DNA of 64,000 nt from Welwitschia mirabilis (Eukaryota; Gnetophyta; Gnetopsida; Welwitschiales), in NCBI GenBank assembly GCA_051453625.1, contig JBOZIK010000001.1, positions 142,876,825 to 142,940,824 of the forward strand. Direction: 5' to 3'. The notes beneath the pieces are model-generated. The model was not told where the DNA came from. It ran no database searches and worked only from the letters and a program-made list of their open reading frames with translations. Shown here in pieces: positions 25,170-36,488 of this stretch (position 1 is its first letter; each line of letters opens with the position of its first letter). The position numbers and the translations under genes are program-made.

Positions 25170-26601
25170 TACTTTGCTACTAGACAATAAAGCTTATGAT
25201 AACTATTTTTATTACCATGTATATCCATTATCTTCCTACTCAACCCTATCAATTGTCACTGCCACATGCCATTATCATCACTGCCACGTATTGCTATGAA
25301 TGCTAGTTATTTTTATATGAAATTTTATTAACCCATAACTCCATTTGATTTTGTTATTCATGAAATTCAGAAATTGATTATGGTAGAGTTTTAAACAAAA
25401 TAACTATCTGTGCCATGTGACTTAGTAGTGGCATTAGTATTTTAGTCTAGATTATCATCAACTCTTAACCATGTTCTTCAAATGTGGTGATTATCCTAAA
25501 AGTGTAATGGTGAAAATAATAAGTTAAAAATTATTATAAAAAATCAATAGAAGACATGTTTTTATGATAAATTAGTGATATTGATGTCTTTCACTAAGAT
25601 CAATTAATTAATTAACTTAGTCATAATGTTAATTTATACATGTTAGCATACACTTTAACTAGACTTTTACTATTGTCTTAGTTAAAAGTTAATAATAAAA
25701 TGGTTAAACATGAAAAAATTATCTAAGTCAAACTTCTCAAGCATTGGAATGATATGATTTTAAAAAATTTTATAACCATGTTTTTATAATTAAAGCATCA
25801 AAGTTAAAATTTGGCAAAAAATACTGTGGAAATNNNNNNNNNNNNNNNNNNNNNNNNNNNNNNNNNNNNNNNNNNNNNNNNNNNNNNNNNNNNNNNNNNN
25901 NNNNNNNNNNNNNNNNNNNNNNNNNNNNNNNNNTACTTTGCTACTAGATAATAATGGTTATGCCAACTATTTTTATTTCCATGTATTTCCATTATCTTCC
26001 TACTTAACCCTATCAATTGCCACTGCCACATGTCATTATCATCACTGCCATGTATTGCTATGAATGCTAGTTATTTTTTTAATGAAATAGTATTAAAACC
26101 ATAACTCCATTTGATTCTGTTCTTCATGAATGTTAGAAATGTGATTGTGGTAGAGTTTTAAACAAAATAACTATCTGTGTCATGTGACTTAAGTAGTGGC
26201 ATTAGTATTTTAGTCTAGATTATCATCAACTCTTAATCATGTTCTTCAAATGTGGTGATTATTCTAAAAACGTCATGGTGAAAATAATAAGTTAAAAATT
26301 ATTATAACAAATCAATAAAATACATGTTTTTATGATAAATTAGTGATATTGATGTCTTTCATCAAGATTAATTAATCAATTAACTTAATTATAATGTTAA
26401 TTTATACATGTTAACACACACTTTAACTAGACTTTTACTATTGTCTTAGCAAAAAGTTAATAATAAAATGGTTAAACATGGAAAAATTATTTAAGTCAAA
26501 TTGCTCAAGCATTAGAATGATATGATTTTGAAAAATTTTATAACCATGTTTCTATAATTAAAGTATCAAAGTTAAAATTTGGAAAAAAATAATGTGGAAA
26601 T
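25170..26601. repeat. Near-duplicate 25170-25833 and 25934-26601
   Basis: About 664 bases before the gap are repeated after it at an offset of 764. The right copy ends next to the candidate LTR edge at 26610. The duplication again stops at the gap, so a haplotype duplicate is likely. Confidence 0.85.
25834..25933. other. Assembly gap, 100 N
   Basis: Gap between near-identical blocks. Confidence 0.98.
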
Positions 26602-26610
26602 TAGATGTCA
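25934..26610 (-). repeat. Candidate 3' LTR of gypsy copy G4
   Basis: On the minus strand the text GGTTAGGGGGTA (a possible polypurine tract, plus-strand 26611-26622) is followed by TGACATCTAATTTCC. The LTR would start at 26610 and run left. It lies downstream of the pol end of G4 (27740) in the right orientation. No matching 5' LTR was found, so confidence is low. Confidence 0.35.
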
Positions 26611-27739
26611 TACCCCCTAACCAAAACTAAACTTTATCCTCAAAGTTATTTAGTGAAAAGTATTATAATTATTTTAAGAACATAGTTTTAGCAAGAATGT
26701 GATGAGTGTTTTTATTGAAAATTATGCAAATAGATGTAACTAAGCTAAGACAGAGGAAAAACTAGCTATAATGAAACAACATTGTATTAAGTGCTAAGTG
26801 GAAAATCAATTCATAAAATTGTTTTTTTCCTTTATAAATTATTTGTCATGAAATAAAGATAAATGAAGTGAACTAAAGTGGAGTGGATGATGGAAATGAA
26901 GGTATGTCAAAGGAATAAACCATAAAACTAATAAATGAATGGGCAAAATTACCTACGATAATGACCTATATTTTTTAGTGAATCTAGAAATCAATTAAGC
27001 ATATTTTCAATCAAGTAACTTATACAAATTTAAGAAATCATTAGAAAATCACAAGTATAAAAGTTAAAAGGAAACACATCATAGAAAGCCTCCAATTTCC
27101 ACATTTTTCATTCTTTATTTTCTACTTCTACCAGCATACATGTCCTAAGTCTAATCCTTTGAATCACATTAAGAATATAGTGTTATGATAGTTTCTATAA
27201 ACATACTTAAGAATTTTGTTTTATGCAAAAACCAATGTTGCATTGTCATTGAGAATTTATAGCGTTGAGGAAATTGATTATGTTATAATTACATCTTTAG
27301 AGCTGCATTACTCATGAGAATCCATAGACCCAATGCAAGTAACTAAACCCACTTAAGAAATTAATGATATGTGAATTTGGATAAGAATTTTATTTTCTTT
27401 TCTTATTTATCTTCTTGTTCATTTTTATGTACATTTAATGCGGTCATTAGCTTATTAGCATAGTTAAGACAAATATTATCTCTATTAAAGGCTTTAGAGT
27501 TAAGAAATATATACAAAGGTAGAACAATTATTTTTAATCACGTTTTATTGAGATTAGAGATGTTAAGTAAAATCACTACCATCACACTTTTAAAATAAAC
27601 ATAACTATTCTTTAAAACCCTATAAGAATCATTAATATTGACTATTATTTAAATGATAATAAGATCACTTGTTATTATTTTTTTATTTAGGATCATTAAT
27701 CTGAGTCTATGTGTTTTTTAAATTTAGAAGTCATAGAAT
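26611..27739. other. Region between G4 pol end and candidate LTR
   Basis: No domain recognised. In Athila-type elements an untranslated or ORF3 region occupies this place. Confidence 0.4.
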
Positions 27740-28660
27740 AATTGGATTATAATGCTTAATGCAATGTCCATTGATGTTAAATAGTTAATTATTCTTAGGT
27801 TTCCCAATAAGAAATATTGTATAAGAAAACTCCTTTTTATTAAAAATGGATCTTTACACATTCTAACTAGGTTTCCTGAAAAAAGATGTAATTGTGAGTT
27901 ATAAATAAAAAATACTTTCCCTTTCTTGAATGTTTTTCTAAGGGTATGTTGATCCTAGAACTTTTTCATCCTTTCTTTATTGATCCTAATGTTTTAATAG
28001 ACATCATATCTAATTTTGTCTAATTCATTAAGTTGCATGACCTTTTTTCACATTGCTACTCTAAGTCTAAGTTCATGTTTTTAATTGCCTAATATGACTT
28101 CTACTTAAGTTAAACTAGCAAACGATAGGATTTTACATAGACTAACCTAAATAAATACATTTCTAAGGGAGTTTAATAAGCTATGTTATAGACCCATAAG
28201 ACATCATTAAGCTCAAAAGACCATTATTTTCTTATTGAATTTACTATATTTTATAAAACCTTCTTAATTTCTCTATAGGTAACCTCAACTTAAATTCTTA
28301 TATGAGAATGGAAAGGCATTGCTGCTTTGTGTGTAACTCTATATTATATTACAAATGTGTGTTCCTCTATTACTAATCAAAATGCATGAACATCCAAACC
28401 ATGCTAAGATATTTTTCTTAAAGGATTCTACAACCATTTGGATAGTAATTGATTAACACACACAATCCTATATCCATTTAGTTTTGTAATCAACACATAT
28501 GAGAATGTATTCATGTTCATTTGAGGATGGATAAGGGCTTCAAAAATAAATTTCCCAAATATTGAAAATCTTAATAATAAGAATGGAATTTAGGGGCATC
28601 ATATGCCTTCATAAGAGACTTCCTAATATTTGACAATTATTATAAGATTTACAATAAAGG
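27740..28660 (-). pseudogene. Integrase of G4, decayed
   Basis: Read from 28660 downward: MMPLNSILIIKIFNIWEI (family MPxxxILEVExFDVWGID, with the catalytic Asp lost), YILICVDY and KTKWI (family YILVAVDYVSKWVEA), FKKNILAWFG and LISNRGTHICN (family ISDGGTHFCN, Asp replaced by Asn), then LNELDKIRYDVY near 28000, LRKTFKKGKVFFIYNSQLHL, and the C-terminal NINGHCIKHYNP near 27760. The match over the C-terminal half is strong. Confidence 0.87.
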
Positions 28661-29049
28661 TAGGAGTTTTTAAAAATAAATGGAAAATGGAAACTAGATC
28701 AAAGGACTCTTACAATAGTTTTATTTACTAAATAATGGCTCTCCCAAGCATTAAAATGGCAATGTTTAAGAATGTCATGTAATTTATTTAGGACATGAAC
28801 TTATGAATGACTTAGTCTATTTAATATTTAAAAAGATATGAACTATTACAAAAGAGGTATTTAACCTAGCTTAAGAATCTCTTTTTATTATTAGAAATCT
28901 AGTGAGAAAGAATGATTTTAGAAACTAAGTAGTATGTAATATCCATAAACCAAGGTATTTACTTAACTGATAATAGATGTTCATGCAAGAAAGTGTCATT
29001 AATAGGTAGGATATTTTTGTATTTTCTTGAGGTATTCATGAAAGTTAAT

Positions 29050-29500
29050 CCATAACTATGTCATCAGAGCCCTTTTATCTTTACTATCTAAGTCAAACTC
29101 CTATAGAAGGAGGATTCATCTAATCAATCTTGGTTTTGAATCCTTTTTGATAAAAGTGTATCTAAGGGATAAATGATCTGTATAGATCTTAAAGATATTA
29201 CTTAAATTTCTATAGGATAAATATTATGGTTAACTACTCTTTCTATATAATAATTTAGTTTAAGTAAGTGTCATTTAATGTTTTACTAATGTAACATATT
29301 ATAGTTGATTTTTTTAATCTATTCTTTGTCATAATATAGATCCAACTACATAATCACTGGCATCACATAGAAGTTGAAAAGGTAACTTCTAGTTAGGTGG
29401 TTCAATGATGGAAGTAAAAGTAAGTTTTTCATTAAGTTATTTAAAATCCTATTTTGGGTCAATAAAAAAGGCATCATTGCTCAAGAGATTACATAATGAT
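29050..29500 (-). pseudogene. RNase H of G4, decayed
   Basis: KLPFQLLCDASDYVVGSIL near 29340-29400 is the conserved LPFEIMCDASDYAVGAVLGQR block, with the catalytic Asp kept, preceded by KLTFTSIIEPPN. A faint TDHLSLRY block follows. Confidence 0.85.
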
Positions 29501-30560
29501 TTAGACATTTTACTAAAATTATTAATGCATATTTCGTAATATCCTATGTATCCTAGAAAGAATTTAATGTCTTTTTTCTTTTTATGGTATCAGTAAGTGT
29601 GTGATTAGAGAAACCTTCATATGATCTTCTTAGATTTATTCTTTAGAGATGATGTGTCCTAATAGTATGCTTTCATTAACCATATAATGGCATTTTTTCC
29701 AATTAAGAGCAAGGAATTTTTCAATACATTACTCAAGGACACATTCTAGATTATGTAAAAAGTGGTTAAAAGAGATTCCATAGATTAAGAACTCATACAT
29801 AAAGATTTTAATACCTATATCTAAGAAATTGGAAAAACTTGTAATCATGCAACATTAGAATAGTGTAGGAAAATTATATAACACAAAAGAAATTATTTTT
29901 TAGGAAAAATTTCCATAAGGATAGTGAGGGTAGTTTTGTCCTAGTTTTCATGGACAATTTCAACTTAATTATAACCTAAATATCCATCTAAAAAATCATA
30001 AAATTAATTCCTTACATGTTATTCCAAGATTTGTTTAGAGAAAGGTAGAGGAAAATTATCCTTTATTAAGATAGCATATAATTTTATATATTAAATGCAT
30101 ATCCTCTATTTTAGTATGGTTCTAGTAGGGATAAGTTCATTATGTTTGTTTGGGAGTACTCTTTTCTACGTTCTAAGTTGGAATTATTCATTTACTATCT
30201 CAAATGGAGTAAATAATTCCATCATCTAAAAGCTTGATTATCTCATTTTTAACTACCTCCTTTAAGATTGGATTTATTTATCTTTCATGTTCTATGAATG
30301 GCTTAGCATTTTTTCCTAAGTAAATATAATAAATGAAAATGTTATGTTCAATGTTTCTACTATCTAACAAAGTCCATCCTATTATTTTATTATGTTTCCT
30401 TAAAATGTCTAGTAACTTGGATTCTTGGGATCAGGTTAATAAAGAATTAATTACCATAAAAAAGTGGAATTCTCTCATTAAAAAACATATTTAAGTTTAC
30501 TTAATAAATACTTAAGTTCTAAGCTAGTTTCATCATGAGGGCATCATTCTCAAGGAAAAC
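29500..30560 (-). pseudogene. Reverse transcriptase of G4, decayed
   Basis: From 30560 downward: SKLLDILRKHNKIIGWTLLD (family EEKLLxVLRxHKxAIGWTIAD), INPILKEVVKNEIIKLLDDG and IIYSI (family LNPxMKEVVKKEIxKLLDAGxIYPI), then PYGNFS and FVLYNFPTLF (family PFGTFAYRRMPFGLCNAPATFQ). The catalytic FMDD is FMYE at 29792-29803, so both Asp are changed. KKCHYMVNESILLGHIIS follows. Confidence 0.87.
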
Positions 30561-30899
30561 CTAAGTCATTGTTTTTAGAAGAGTAATAAATGGATTCTTG
30601 ATATTCTAAAAGGATTTCTATCCTATCCACATATTCTATTCCTTCATCATTTGATAGAAACTTAATAGCATTGAAAACATTTAATTCTATTGTCATATTG
30701 CTGAAGGATATTTTCATAAACCAATTTCGGTAATTAATTAAGGCATTTGAGTTGGCTAAAAAAGATCTTCCTCAGAAAACAAAAACTAATAGGTTTGATG
30801 TATTTTTCATACCTATAACTACAAAGTCTATTGATAAGTAACAATTATAAACCCTAACAATGATGTACGTTATAATTGTTAATGGTAATTTTATAGAAT

Positions 30900-31065
30900 T
30901 ATCAATTAAAATAAAGTTGAAATTTAGTATTTTTAAGTTATTTCAAAGCTAACTCTTTATAAGTCCTCTAAGGAAGGAATTTTACACTAGTGCCTAAGTA
31001 TAATAAGTCTTGTATTAGAAAATCTAATTTTGATAATTGCACTTATCAAATATTTTATGATATTG
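30900..31065 (-). pseudogene. Protease fragment of G4
   Basis: LLYLGTSVKFLP near 30970-31005, then TYKELAL, corresponds to the LLDLGASVNLLPxxVYKxLGL block. The catalytic Asp is Tyr (YLGT at 30989-31000). The N-terminal side is cut at about 31065. Confidence 0.75.
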
Positions 31066-32428
31066 TGTAGAAAGATTAATATAAAGAACATCAAACTTTG
31101 ATAAGCATCAAATAATAATGGATGCTCAAAAGTAACATCCCACAAAAAGAATTAGTTGGTGAAATACAAAATCAATTGTTTAAAAATATTTGGAAAATTG
31201 AAGATGTCTTGGGTAAAGATGTCTAAAAAAGTGAAGACATCTTATATGTACTATATTTCATGTCATAGGCTAAAAGATAAATAAGTTGTTCAAGATGTTT
31301 CTACTGAAAGTTGAATTTGACATAGATAAAGACATTTACATGTTTAAAGATATCTATACTAAAGTGAAATAGGTAATAGAGTCAATTTTATTTTTCACTA
31401 ATATCTTACATTTTAGATGAGCTATGATCTTGTATGTCATGGATTCATGATCACAGAGGTCTAAGAACACTATAAAGTAAATTTCATTGAAATATGGGTA
31501 ATGTAACAAAATCCTTATATAAGGTAAAAATGTCTAACTATTAATAGACATCTACAAAGTTGAATATGTCTTACATAAAAGGTTTAATTCCTAGAGGTTT
31601 TCTATCTATTGTGTGATGGTTACAAGGTTAAATGACTACCTTTTAAGCTCAAATTCCTAGATCTTATTCATCTATATAAATCCTCAATGTCATAGAACAA
31701 GAGAACTACTTTTTCATACTTTATTAATTAAACAAAATATAAAATAAAGAATGCATCAGTAAAACTAACTTCTCATGAAGAATCCAAGGTACCATTTGTA
31801 AAGAATCTTGTATTTCTTTTGTTATTTACTCTTGGATATTAATTACTACATTATTCATTTATAATCATGATGATAAAAAAATCAAGGATCACAAATCTTC
31901 ATCAAAGCTATATATTTATGCTTATTGTTATATTGTAGTTTTGGTTCTATATTGTGGACTATCTTATTATTGTATATTATTATAAGTTCATTCTTGAATA
32001 TAAAAAAATTTATAAGGTAATCCTTATATGGGTGTGCATCTAAGATAGTATTTGTAAGTAGTTATTTATTATAAGATTACTAATGAGTTGAAAACCATTA
32101 ATCCCTTATTAAGGAGATAGTGCTACCTTGCAAAAAGATTCTCATTATTGTAAGATCTATGATGCACTTATAAAACCACTATTCCTTTGTAAGGGAATGT
32201 GCTACATGAGAGAAGACTCTCATTTATTGTAAGGTTAATGGTGAATCAAAAACCACTATTTTCTTATAGATCAAGAATATCTAGAGGTGTGAGTAGAAGC
32301 TACCATTTGTATGTGGATACACTCAAGCTAGAAAACCATATTAATTTGATAAGGTATTTTTATTATGCTTTTTCATTCTATTATTAATTTAAATTTTTAT
32401 TTGATGGAACAAATTCATCCCTCTCCAC
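31066..32428 (+). repeat. Copia-type LTR fragment between gypsy copies G4 and G1
   Basis: Plus-strand features of a plant Ty1/copia LTR: a promoter-like TATATAAA at 31673-31680, then near the end GGTGTGCATCTAAGATAG, GAGAGAAGACTCTCATTTAT, TAGAGGTGTGAGTAGAAGC and TGTATGTGGATACACTCAAG, and finally AACAAATTCATCCCTCT at about 32410-32427. The same ...TTCAYCCCY... style closes the LTR of the element at 4139-6698. The terminal CTAGG...TTCA part is missing, so the LTR is cut just before its end at the junction with G1. The left edge is approximate; no internal copia sequence is next to it. Confidence 0.6.
31673..31680 (+). promoter_or_regulatory. Candidate TATA box of the copia-type LTR
   Basis: TATATAAA followed by TCCTCAATG, a typical LTR promoter layout; not tested beyond the motif. 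Confidence 0.4.
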
Positions 32429-33351
32429 TCAATATTAGCTATGGCGTATATAATTTTGGCATCCATAAGTTTAATGATTTCATCTTTAACAATTTTTTTA
32501 AGGNNNNNNNNNNNNNNNNNNNNNNNNNNNNNNNNNNNNNNNNNNNNNNNNNNNNNNNNNNNNNNNNNNNNNNNNNNNNNNNNNNNNNNNNNNNNNNNNN
32601 NNNNNNNNNNNNNNNNNNNNNNNNNNNNNNNNNNNNNNNNNNNNNNNNNNNNNNNNNNNNNNNNNNNNNNNNNNNNNNNNNNNNNNNNNNNNNNNNNNNN
32701 NNNNNNNNNNNNNNNNNNNNNNNNNNNNNNNNNNNNNNNNNNNNNNNNNNNNNNNNNNNNNNNNNNNNNNNNNNNNNNNNNNNNNNNNNNNNNNNNNNNN
32801 NNNNNNNNNNNNNNNNNNNNNNNNNNNNNNNNNNNNNNNNNNNNNNNNNNNNNNNNNNNNNNNNNNNNNNNNNNNNNNNNNNNNNNNNNNNNNNNNNNNN
32901 NNNNNNNNNNNNNNNNNNNNNNNNNNNNNNNNNNNNNNNNNNNNNNNNNNNNNNNNNNNNNNNNNNNNNNNNNNNNNNNNNNNNNNNNNNNNNNNNNNNN
33001 NNNNNNNNNNNNNNNNNNNNNNNNNNNNNNNNNNNNNNNNNNNNNNNNNNNNNNNNNNNNNNNNNNNNNNNNNNNNNNNNNNNNNNNNNNNNNNNNNNNN
33101 NNNNNNNNNNNNNNNNNNNNNNNNNNNNNNNNNNNNNNNNNNNNNNNNNNNNNNNNNNNNNNNNNNNNNNNNNNGGAATCTAAGTCTTTATGTGCCCAAG
33201 CAAAGGCATTTTTCTTTGATTTTAAAAGTGAGATCAAATCAGATTCTTGTTGAAAAGTAATAAGGTCAGTGATTATGAAATGTTTTATTTGATTTTCAAA
33301 AAGAAAAATATGTTTTAGTCCTTGGGATAATATCTGAGCCTCTCGTTCCAT
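32429..33351 (-). pseudogene. N-terminal part of G1 reverse transcriptase, with 671-N gap
   Basis: Before the gap: LKHIFLFENQ, then SDLISLLKSKKNAFAWAHKD (family LKYAFLGEN..., EEKLLEVLREHKxAIGWTIAD). After the gap: LKKIVKDEIIKLMDAKIIYA and NIEW (family MKEVVKKEIxKLLDAGIIYPISDSEW). The conserved next block VSPxQVVPKKGG is absent; the sequence leaves the family right after the Trp codon at about 32429. In the related G4 only about 30 residues separate the two blocks, so the 671 N do not fit a normal domain. Confidence 0.85.
32504..33174. other. Assembly gap, 671 N
   Basis: Not a standard 100-base gap, so presumably sized by links. It lies within the RT of G1. Confidence 0.98.
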
Positions 33352-33425
33352 TTGTCATTGAGACTATAGATGGAATGAAACTCTTTAAAAAGTCTTTCTA
33401 TTAAGTAAAGATGTTAAGCTTCTTC

Positions 33426-34040
33426 TTATTCTTCATGTTCTTTATCATCCCACTTAAGACAATTTGCTTTAGTGGGGTTATCATACAAATTTGGTTCATG
33501 TAGCATGATTAATCTCTCTTCTATTGGTCGATGTTCTAAAAAAAAGGTTAGTTTCACTTCATATTCAATGTTAAAATTAGTTCTTGTATCTTTTTCAGTA
33601 GCATCAAAGACTCTAATAGTAATTTCCTTATTGTCAAAATGGTCTCTCATCATGCTAGATCATGTGTTAATGATACAATGGGTAACTACAAAAAAGGCTC
33701 TTTCTAAAAGTATTGGATAACCTCTATCATGTTCTCTCTTAATAATGACTACATTAATGAGATGAAACACTTACTCAATTTTGATAACTAGGTCTTTGAT
33801 AATTCCTAATGATCTCTTTATTGAGGCATCAACTAATTCCAAGATGATAGGTGTAGGTTCAACTCTGCTTTCTAATCCAAGTCCTTTATATATGTCAAGA
33901 GGCATGATGTTTACACTTGCTCCTATATTAATCAAAGCCTTATGAATTTTTTTCTTTTCTCCTAAGGTAACACCTAGAGTTATAGCCCCAAGATCTTTGA
34001 ATTTAAGAAATTTTTACATGATAAATTTGAAAAGAGATTG
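33426..34040 (-). pseudogene. Protease of G1, decayed
   Basis: ALINIGASVNIMPLDIYKGL (around 33900-33945) is the active-site block of the retropepsin; the family has LIDxGASVNxMP, so the catalytic Asp is Asn (NIGA at 33918-33929). The following blocks SLGIIKDLVIKIE and YPILLERAFF match IPRGIVEDVLVKV and IPIILGRPFL. The 75-codon open stretch at 33426-33653 covers the linker towards RT. Confidence 0.87.
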
Positions 34041-35928
34041 GGCAAGAAAAACATTGCTATAAATGATACGTTTTTGTTTTTTCTTATTAGATCTTTTCAT
34101 AACTTAGAATATTTGGAGTTTTTGTATAAAAGTTTTGAAAAGGGTAGGTTGATGTTAACTTCTTATATCAAGGATTTCAGATGTTCATCAAAGGTAGGAT
34201 TTGTATTTAATCTATCAAGCCAATGAGTGGATGGTTTCTTTCCTTTGTTTTCTTTTGAATTATTTTTAGTGGAGGACATAGTGGATGATGTAGATGGAAG
34301 GTTGTAAGAGTCTAAAACTTTCACATCATCTTCCTCATTTATTGCATTATTTTTTAAGAAATTGAAGCCTCATAAGTAGGAGGTGTTATATCCTTTCCAC
34401 TTCTTATCACTATTTCTAAATCCCTCCTAACTTCATTTGGGTTTGGCATTGGTTGGGATGTAAGAGACCCTTATGGTCTTTGATTAGAAAGCATTGTTTG
34501 TTAAAGCATATTTGCTAGGTTCTCAATGTTGCTATTAGTTTTCTTTTGCACTTTTTGCATCTCTTTTATGGGTTCTCTAAGGGGATCATTCAGATTTTGT
34601 TGAAAATTGGGTTTAAAGTTGGAATTCTTGAATCTATTTTCAAATGGTCTTTCATTGAGTTTTCCCACCTAATCTTTGTTAGAATTGTGGTTAGTTTTTA
34701 AAGTTAGATTTTCTTTGGTTAAAGGCATAAACTTCCTTAAACATCATTTCCTTACAAGTTACTAACAAAAGGCATCCTTTTATTGGATAAGAGCCATCTT
34801 CACAAAGTTCACAATTTGAAGTTGAGATTTCATTCTTTACTACATTTGCATCAACTACCATTTGGGTATAATTCTCCAAAGAAGTAGTAAAATATTTTAT
34901 TAGGTTTTTTGAGTCCTTTCTTTCCTCTTCCTTATCATGCTTCACTTCTTTTAATTCTTTTAAAATTTATCTTATAGTGTGATTTTATTCAGTGGATTTA
35001 AGCCAAGTTTCACTTATTTCTATCAAATTCTTTAGCATAATTAATGCATACTTTATGCCTAAATTTAACAAGTTGCCCTCAAAAGAAAAATCTACAAGTT
35101 GTTTTGTTAAAGCATTCAATCCACTATAAAAATAATCTACTAGCTCTTCTTTATAAAATTCATCAATAGAGTTGGAATGACTAGCGATTATGAAATGATC
35201 ATAAGCTGCTACATAATCCTCATGAGTTTGTTATTAAAAGCTGGTTACTTCTTTTTGTCTCCTTTTCATAGAACTCTCACTTAAAAGTCTTTTAATAAAT
35301 ACTTTTTGCACTTGACTCCAATATTTAAGGCTTTTATGTGGAATAGTTTTGAGCAAAACTTTTGCTCTTTTTCAAAGTGTGACTGGAAATATAATCATCT
35401 AACTATGATTACTAATACAATTTTTCCTATTTCTTGAGGTATCATAATTTGTCCAATATCAGCTAAATGTTAAAAAGGATCTTCCTCTAATTCCCTTAAA
35501 AAAGTTGTATAAGCATTTAAATTTCTTAATTCTACATCATCTCTATGAGGTAAATCAAAAGAATTTTAAATTTTACATTTTATATTAGCAATTAAATCCC
35601 TAAGAGTGACATTTACATTTGAGGAAGAAGTTCCTATTATGATTGGGGTGTTCGATGAAGCAACTTGCTTTTGTTTTTGCGATGGTTTTGATACATTCGA
35701 CATATTTGAACAAACAATGTGATCAATTTCTATACTATAATTTTCTTTTGTAAAATTATTTCTAAAACAATAAAACTAGAAAAAATCTTTTTTTTTAGTT
35801 CTAGGAATTTACGTACCTAGGATGTGCATACCTGGATTTAGCCCAAAGTTGAAAAATTTTTCTCTAATGTTTTCTTCAATAAAATTCCATTCTCTTTGAT
35901 ATTTTATCTTCTTACTAGAATTCACCAT
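34041..35928 (-). pseudogene. Gag of G1, decayed
   Basis: The ATG at 35926-35928 opens MVNSSKKIKYQREW, and the same region recurs in G2 (KKIKHQREQ). Downstream I see LVDYFYSGLNALTKQLVDFS near 35100-35160 (family YFYNGLTxxxRQLVDxSAGGS) and the zinc knuckle at 34772-34813 with spacing C-X2-C-X4-Y-X4-C: CELCEDGSYPIKGC. The zinc-binding His is Tyr, a change that one C-to-T step explains. The knuckle lies in an open stretch 34691-34945. Stops and frame changes are frequent elsewhere. Confidence 0.85.
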
Positions 35929-36468
35929 ATCCCTATATGCTTAAATAAATAATAAAAAAACAAAATCCAAAATAGTAGATCATCATCCACCTTGTCGTTT
36001 GAATGACCGAAAGGATAATGATCACAGTAACAAAAATCTAAAACTATAAAAATTCTAATAAAAATAACTAGACTATTATCCAGTCAGTCATGAGATGATA
36101 GGAAGAATGATAGTTAATTTTTTTTATGGAAAATAAAACATTAAAATATGGAAAAATTTTCAACACTGTCATCCTTCGTGTCATGAGGAATACATATAAA
36201 ATGATAGTTTATTATGAAGAAAAATAGAGAAAAAATTGCAAAAAATAGAAACTAATTTCATAATATTAAACTATTATGCCCTATCTCATTGGGACAATAA
36301 AGAAAATGATAGGATTCCTAAGAATATTTGTAAAAAATAAAGTTTATAAAAATAAATCTACTTTAATCCTAGCTAGAAAATATAGCACTAATTCAAATAA
36401 GTAACCTAAATAGAGGATTTGAGGTACTTACTTAGTTAGTGATAAAACTCTTAAATGCTTGCAGACTT

Positions 36469-36485
36469 TCTCGGTAATGGTAACA
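36469..36485 (-). other. Primer binding site of G1 (tRNA-Asp type), mutated
   Basis: Minus-strand TGTTACCATTACCGAGA aligns without gaps to TGGCGCCGTTGCCGGGG, the family site complementary to the 3' end of plant tRNA-Asp. Six of seven differences are C-to-T or G-to-A. Three bases separate it from the LTR end at 36489. Confidence 0.75.
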
Positions 36486-36488
36486 ATA

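Larger units (their letters stand above)
27740..31065 (-). mobile_element. Athila/Tat-like Ty3/gypsy copy G4 (protease to integrase)
   Basis: On the minus strand protease, RT, RNase H and integrase follow in order from 31065 to 27740. It is a separate copy from G1, since both carry their own protease active-site block and RT start. Gag is absent: the sequence changes near 31066 into a copia-type LTR. No gap interrupts it. Confidence 0.85.

Noticed and set aside
26640-26720. FEDKV-like residues suggesting the end of a chromodomain gypsy integrase
   Set aside because: The true C-terminus of G4 pol is found at 27740 and there is no chromodomain; the match is a few residues only.
33472-33720. 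Open stretch of 82 codons on the plus strand
   Set aside because: Shadow of the G1 protease-RT linker, which has clear homology on the minus strand.
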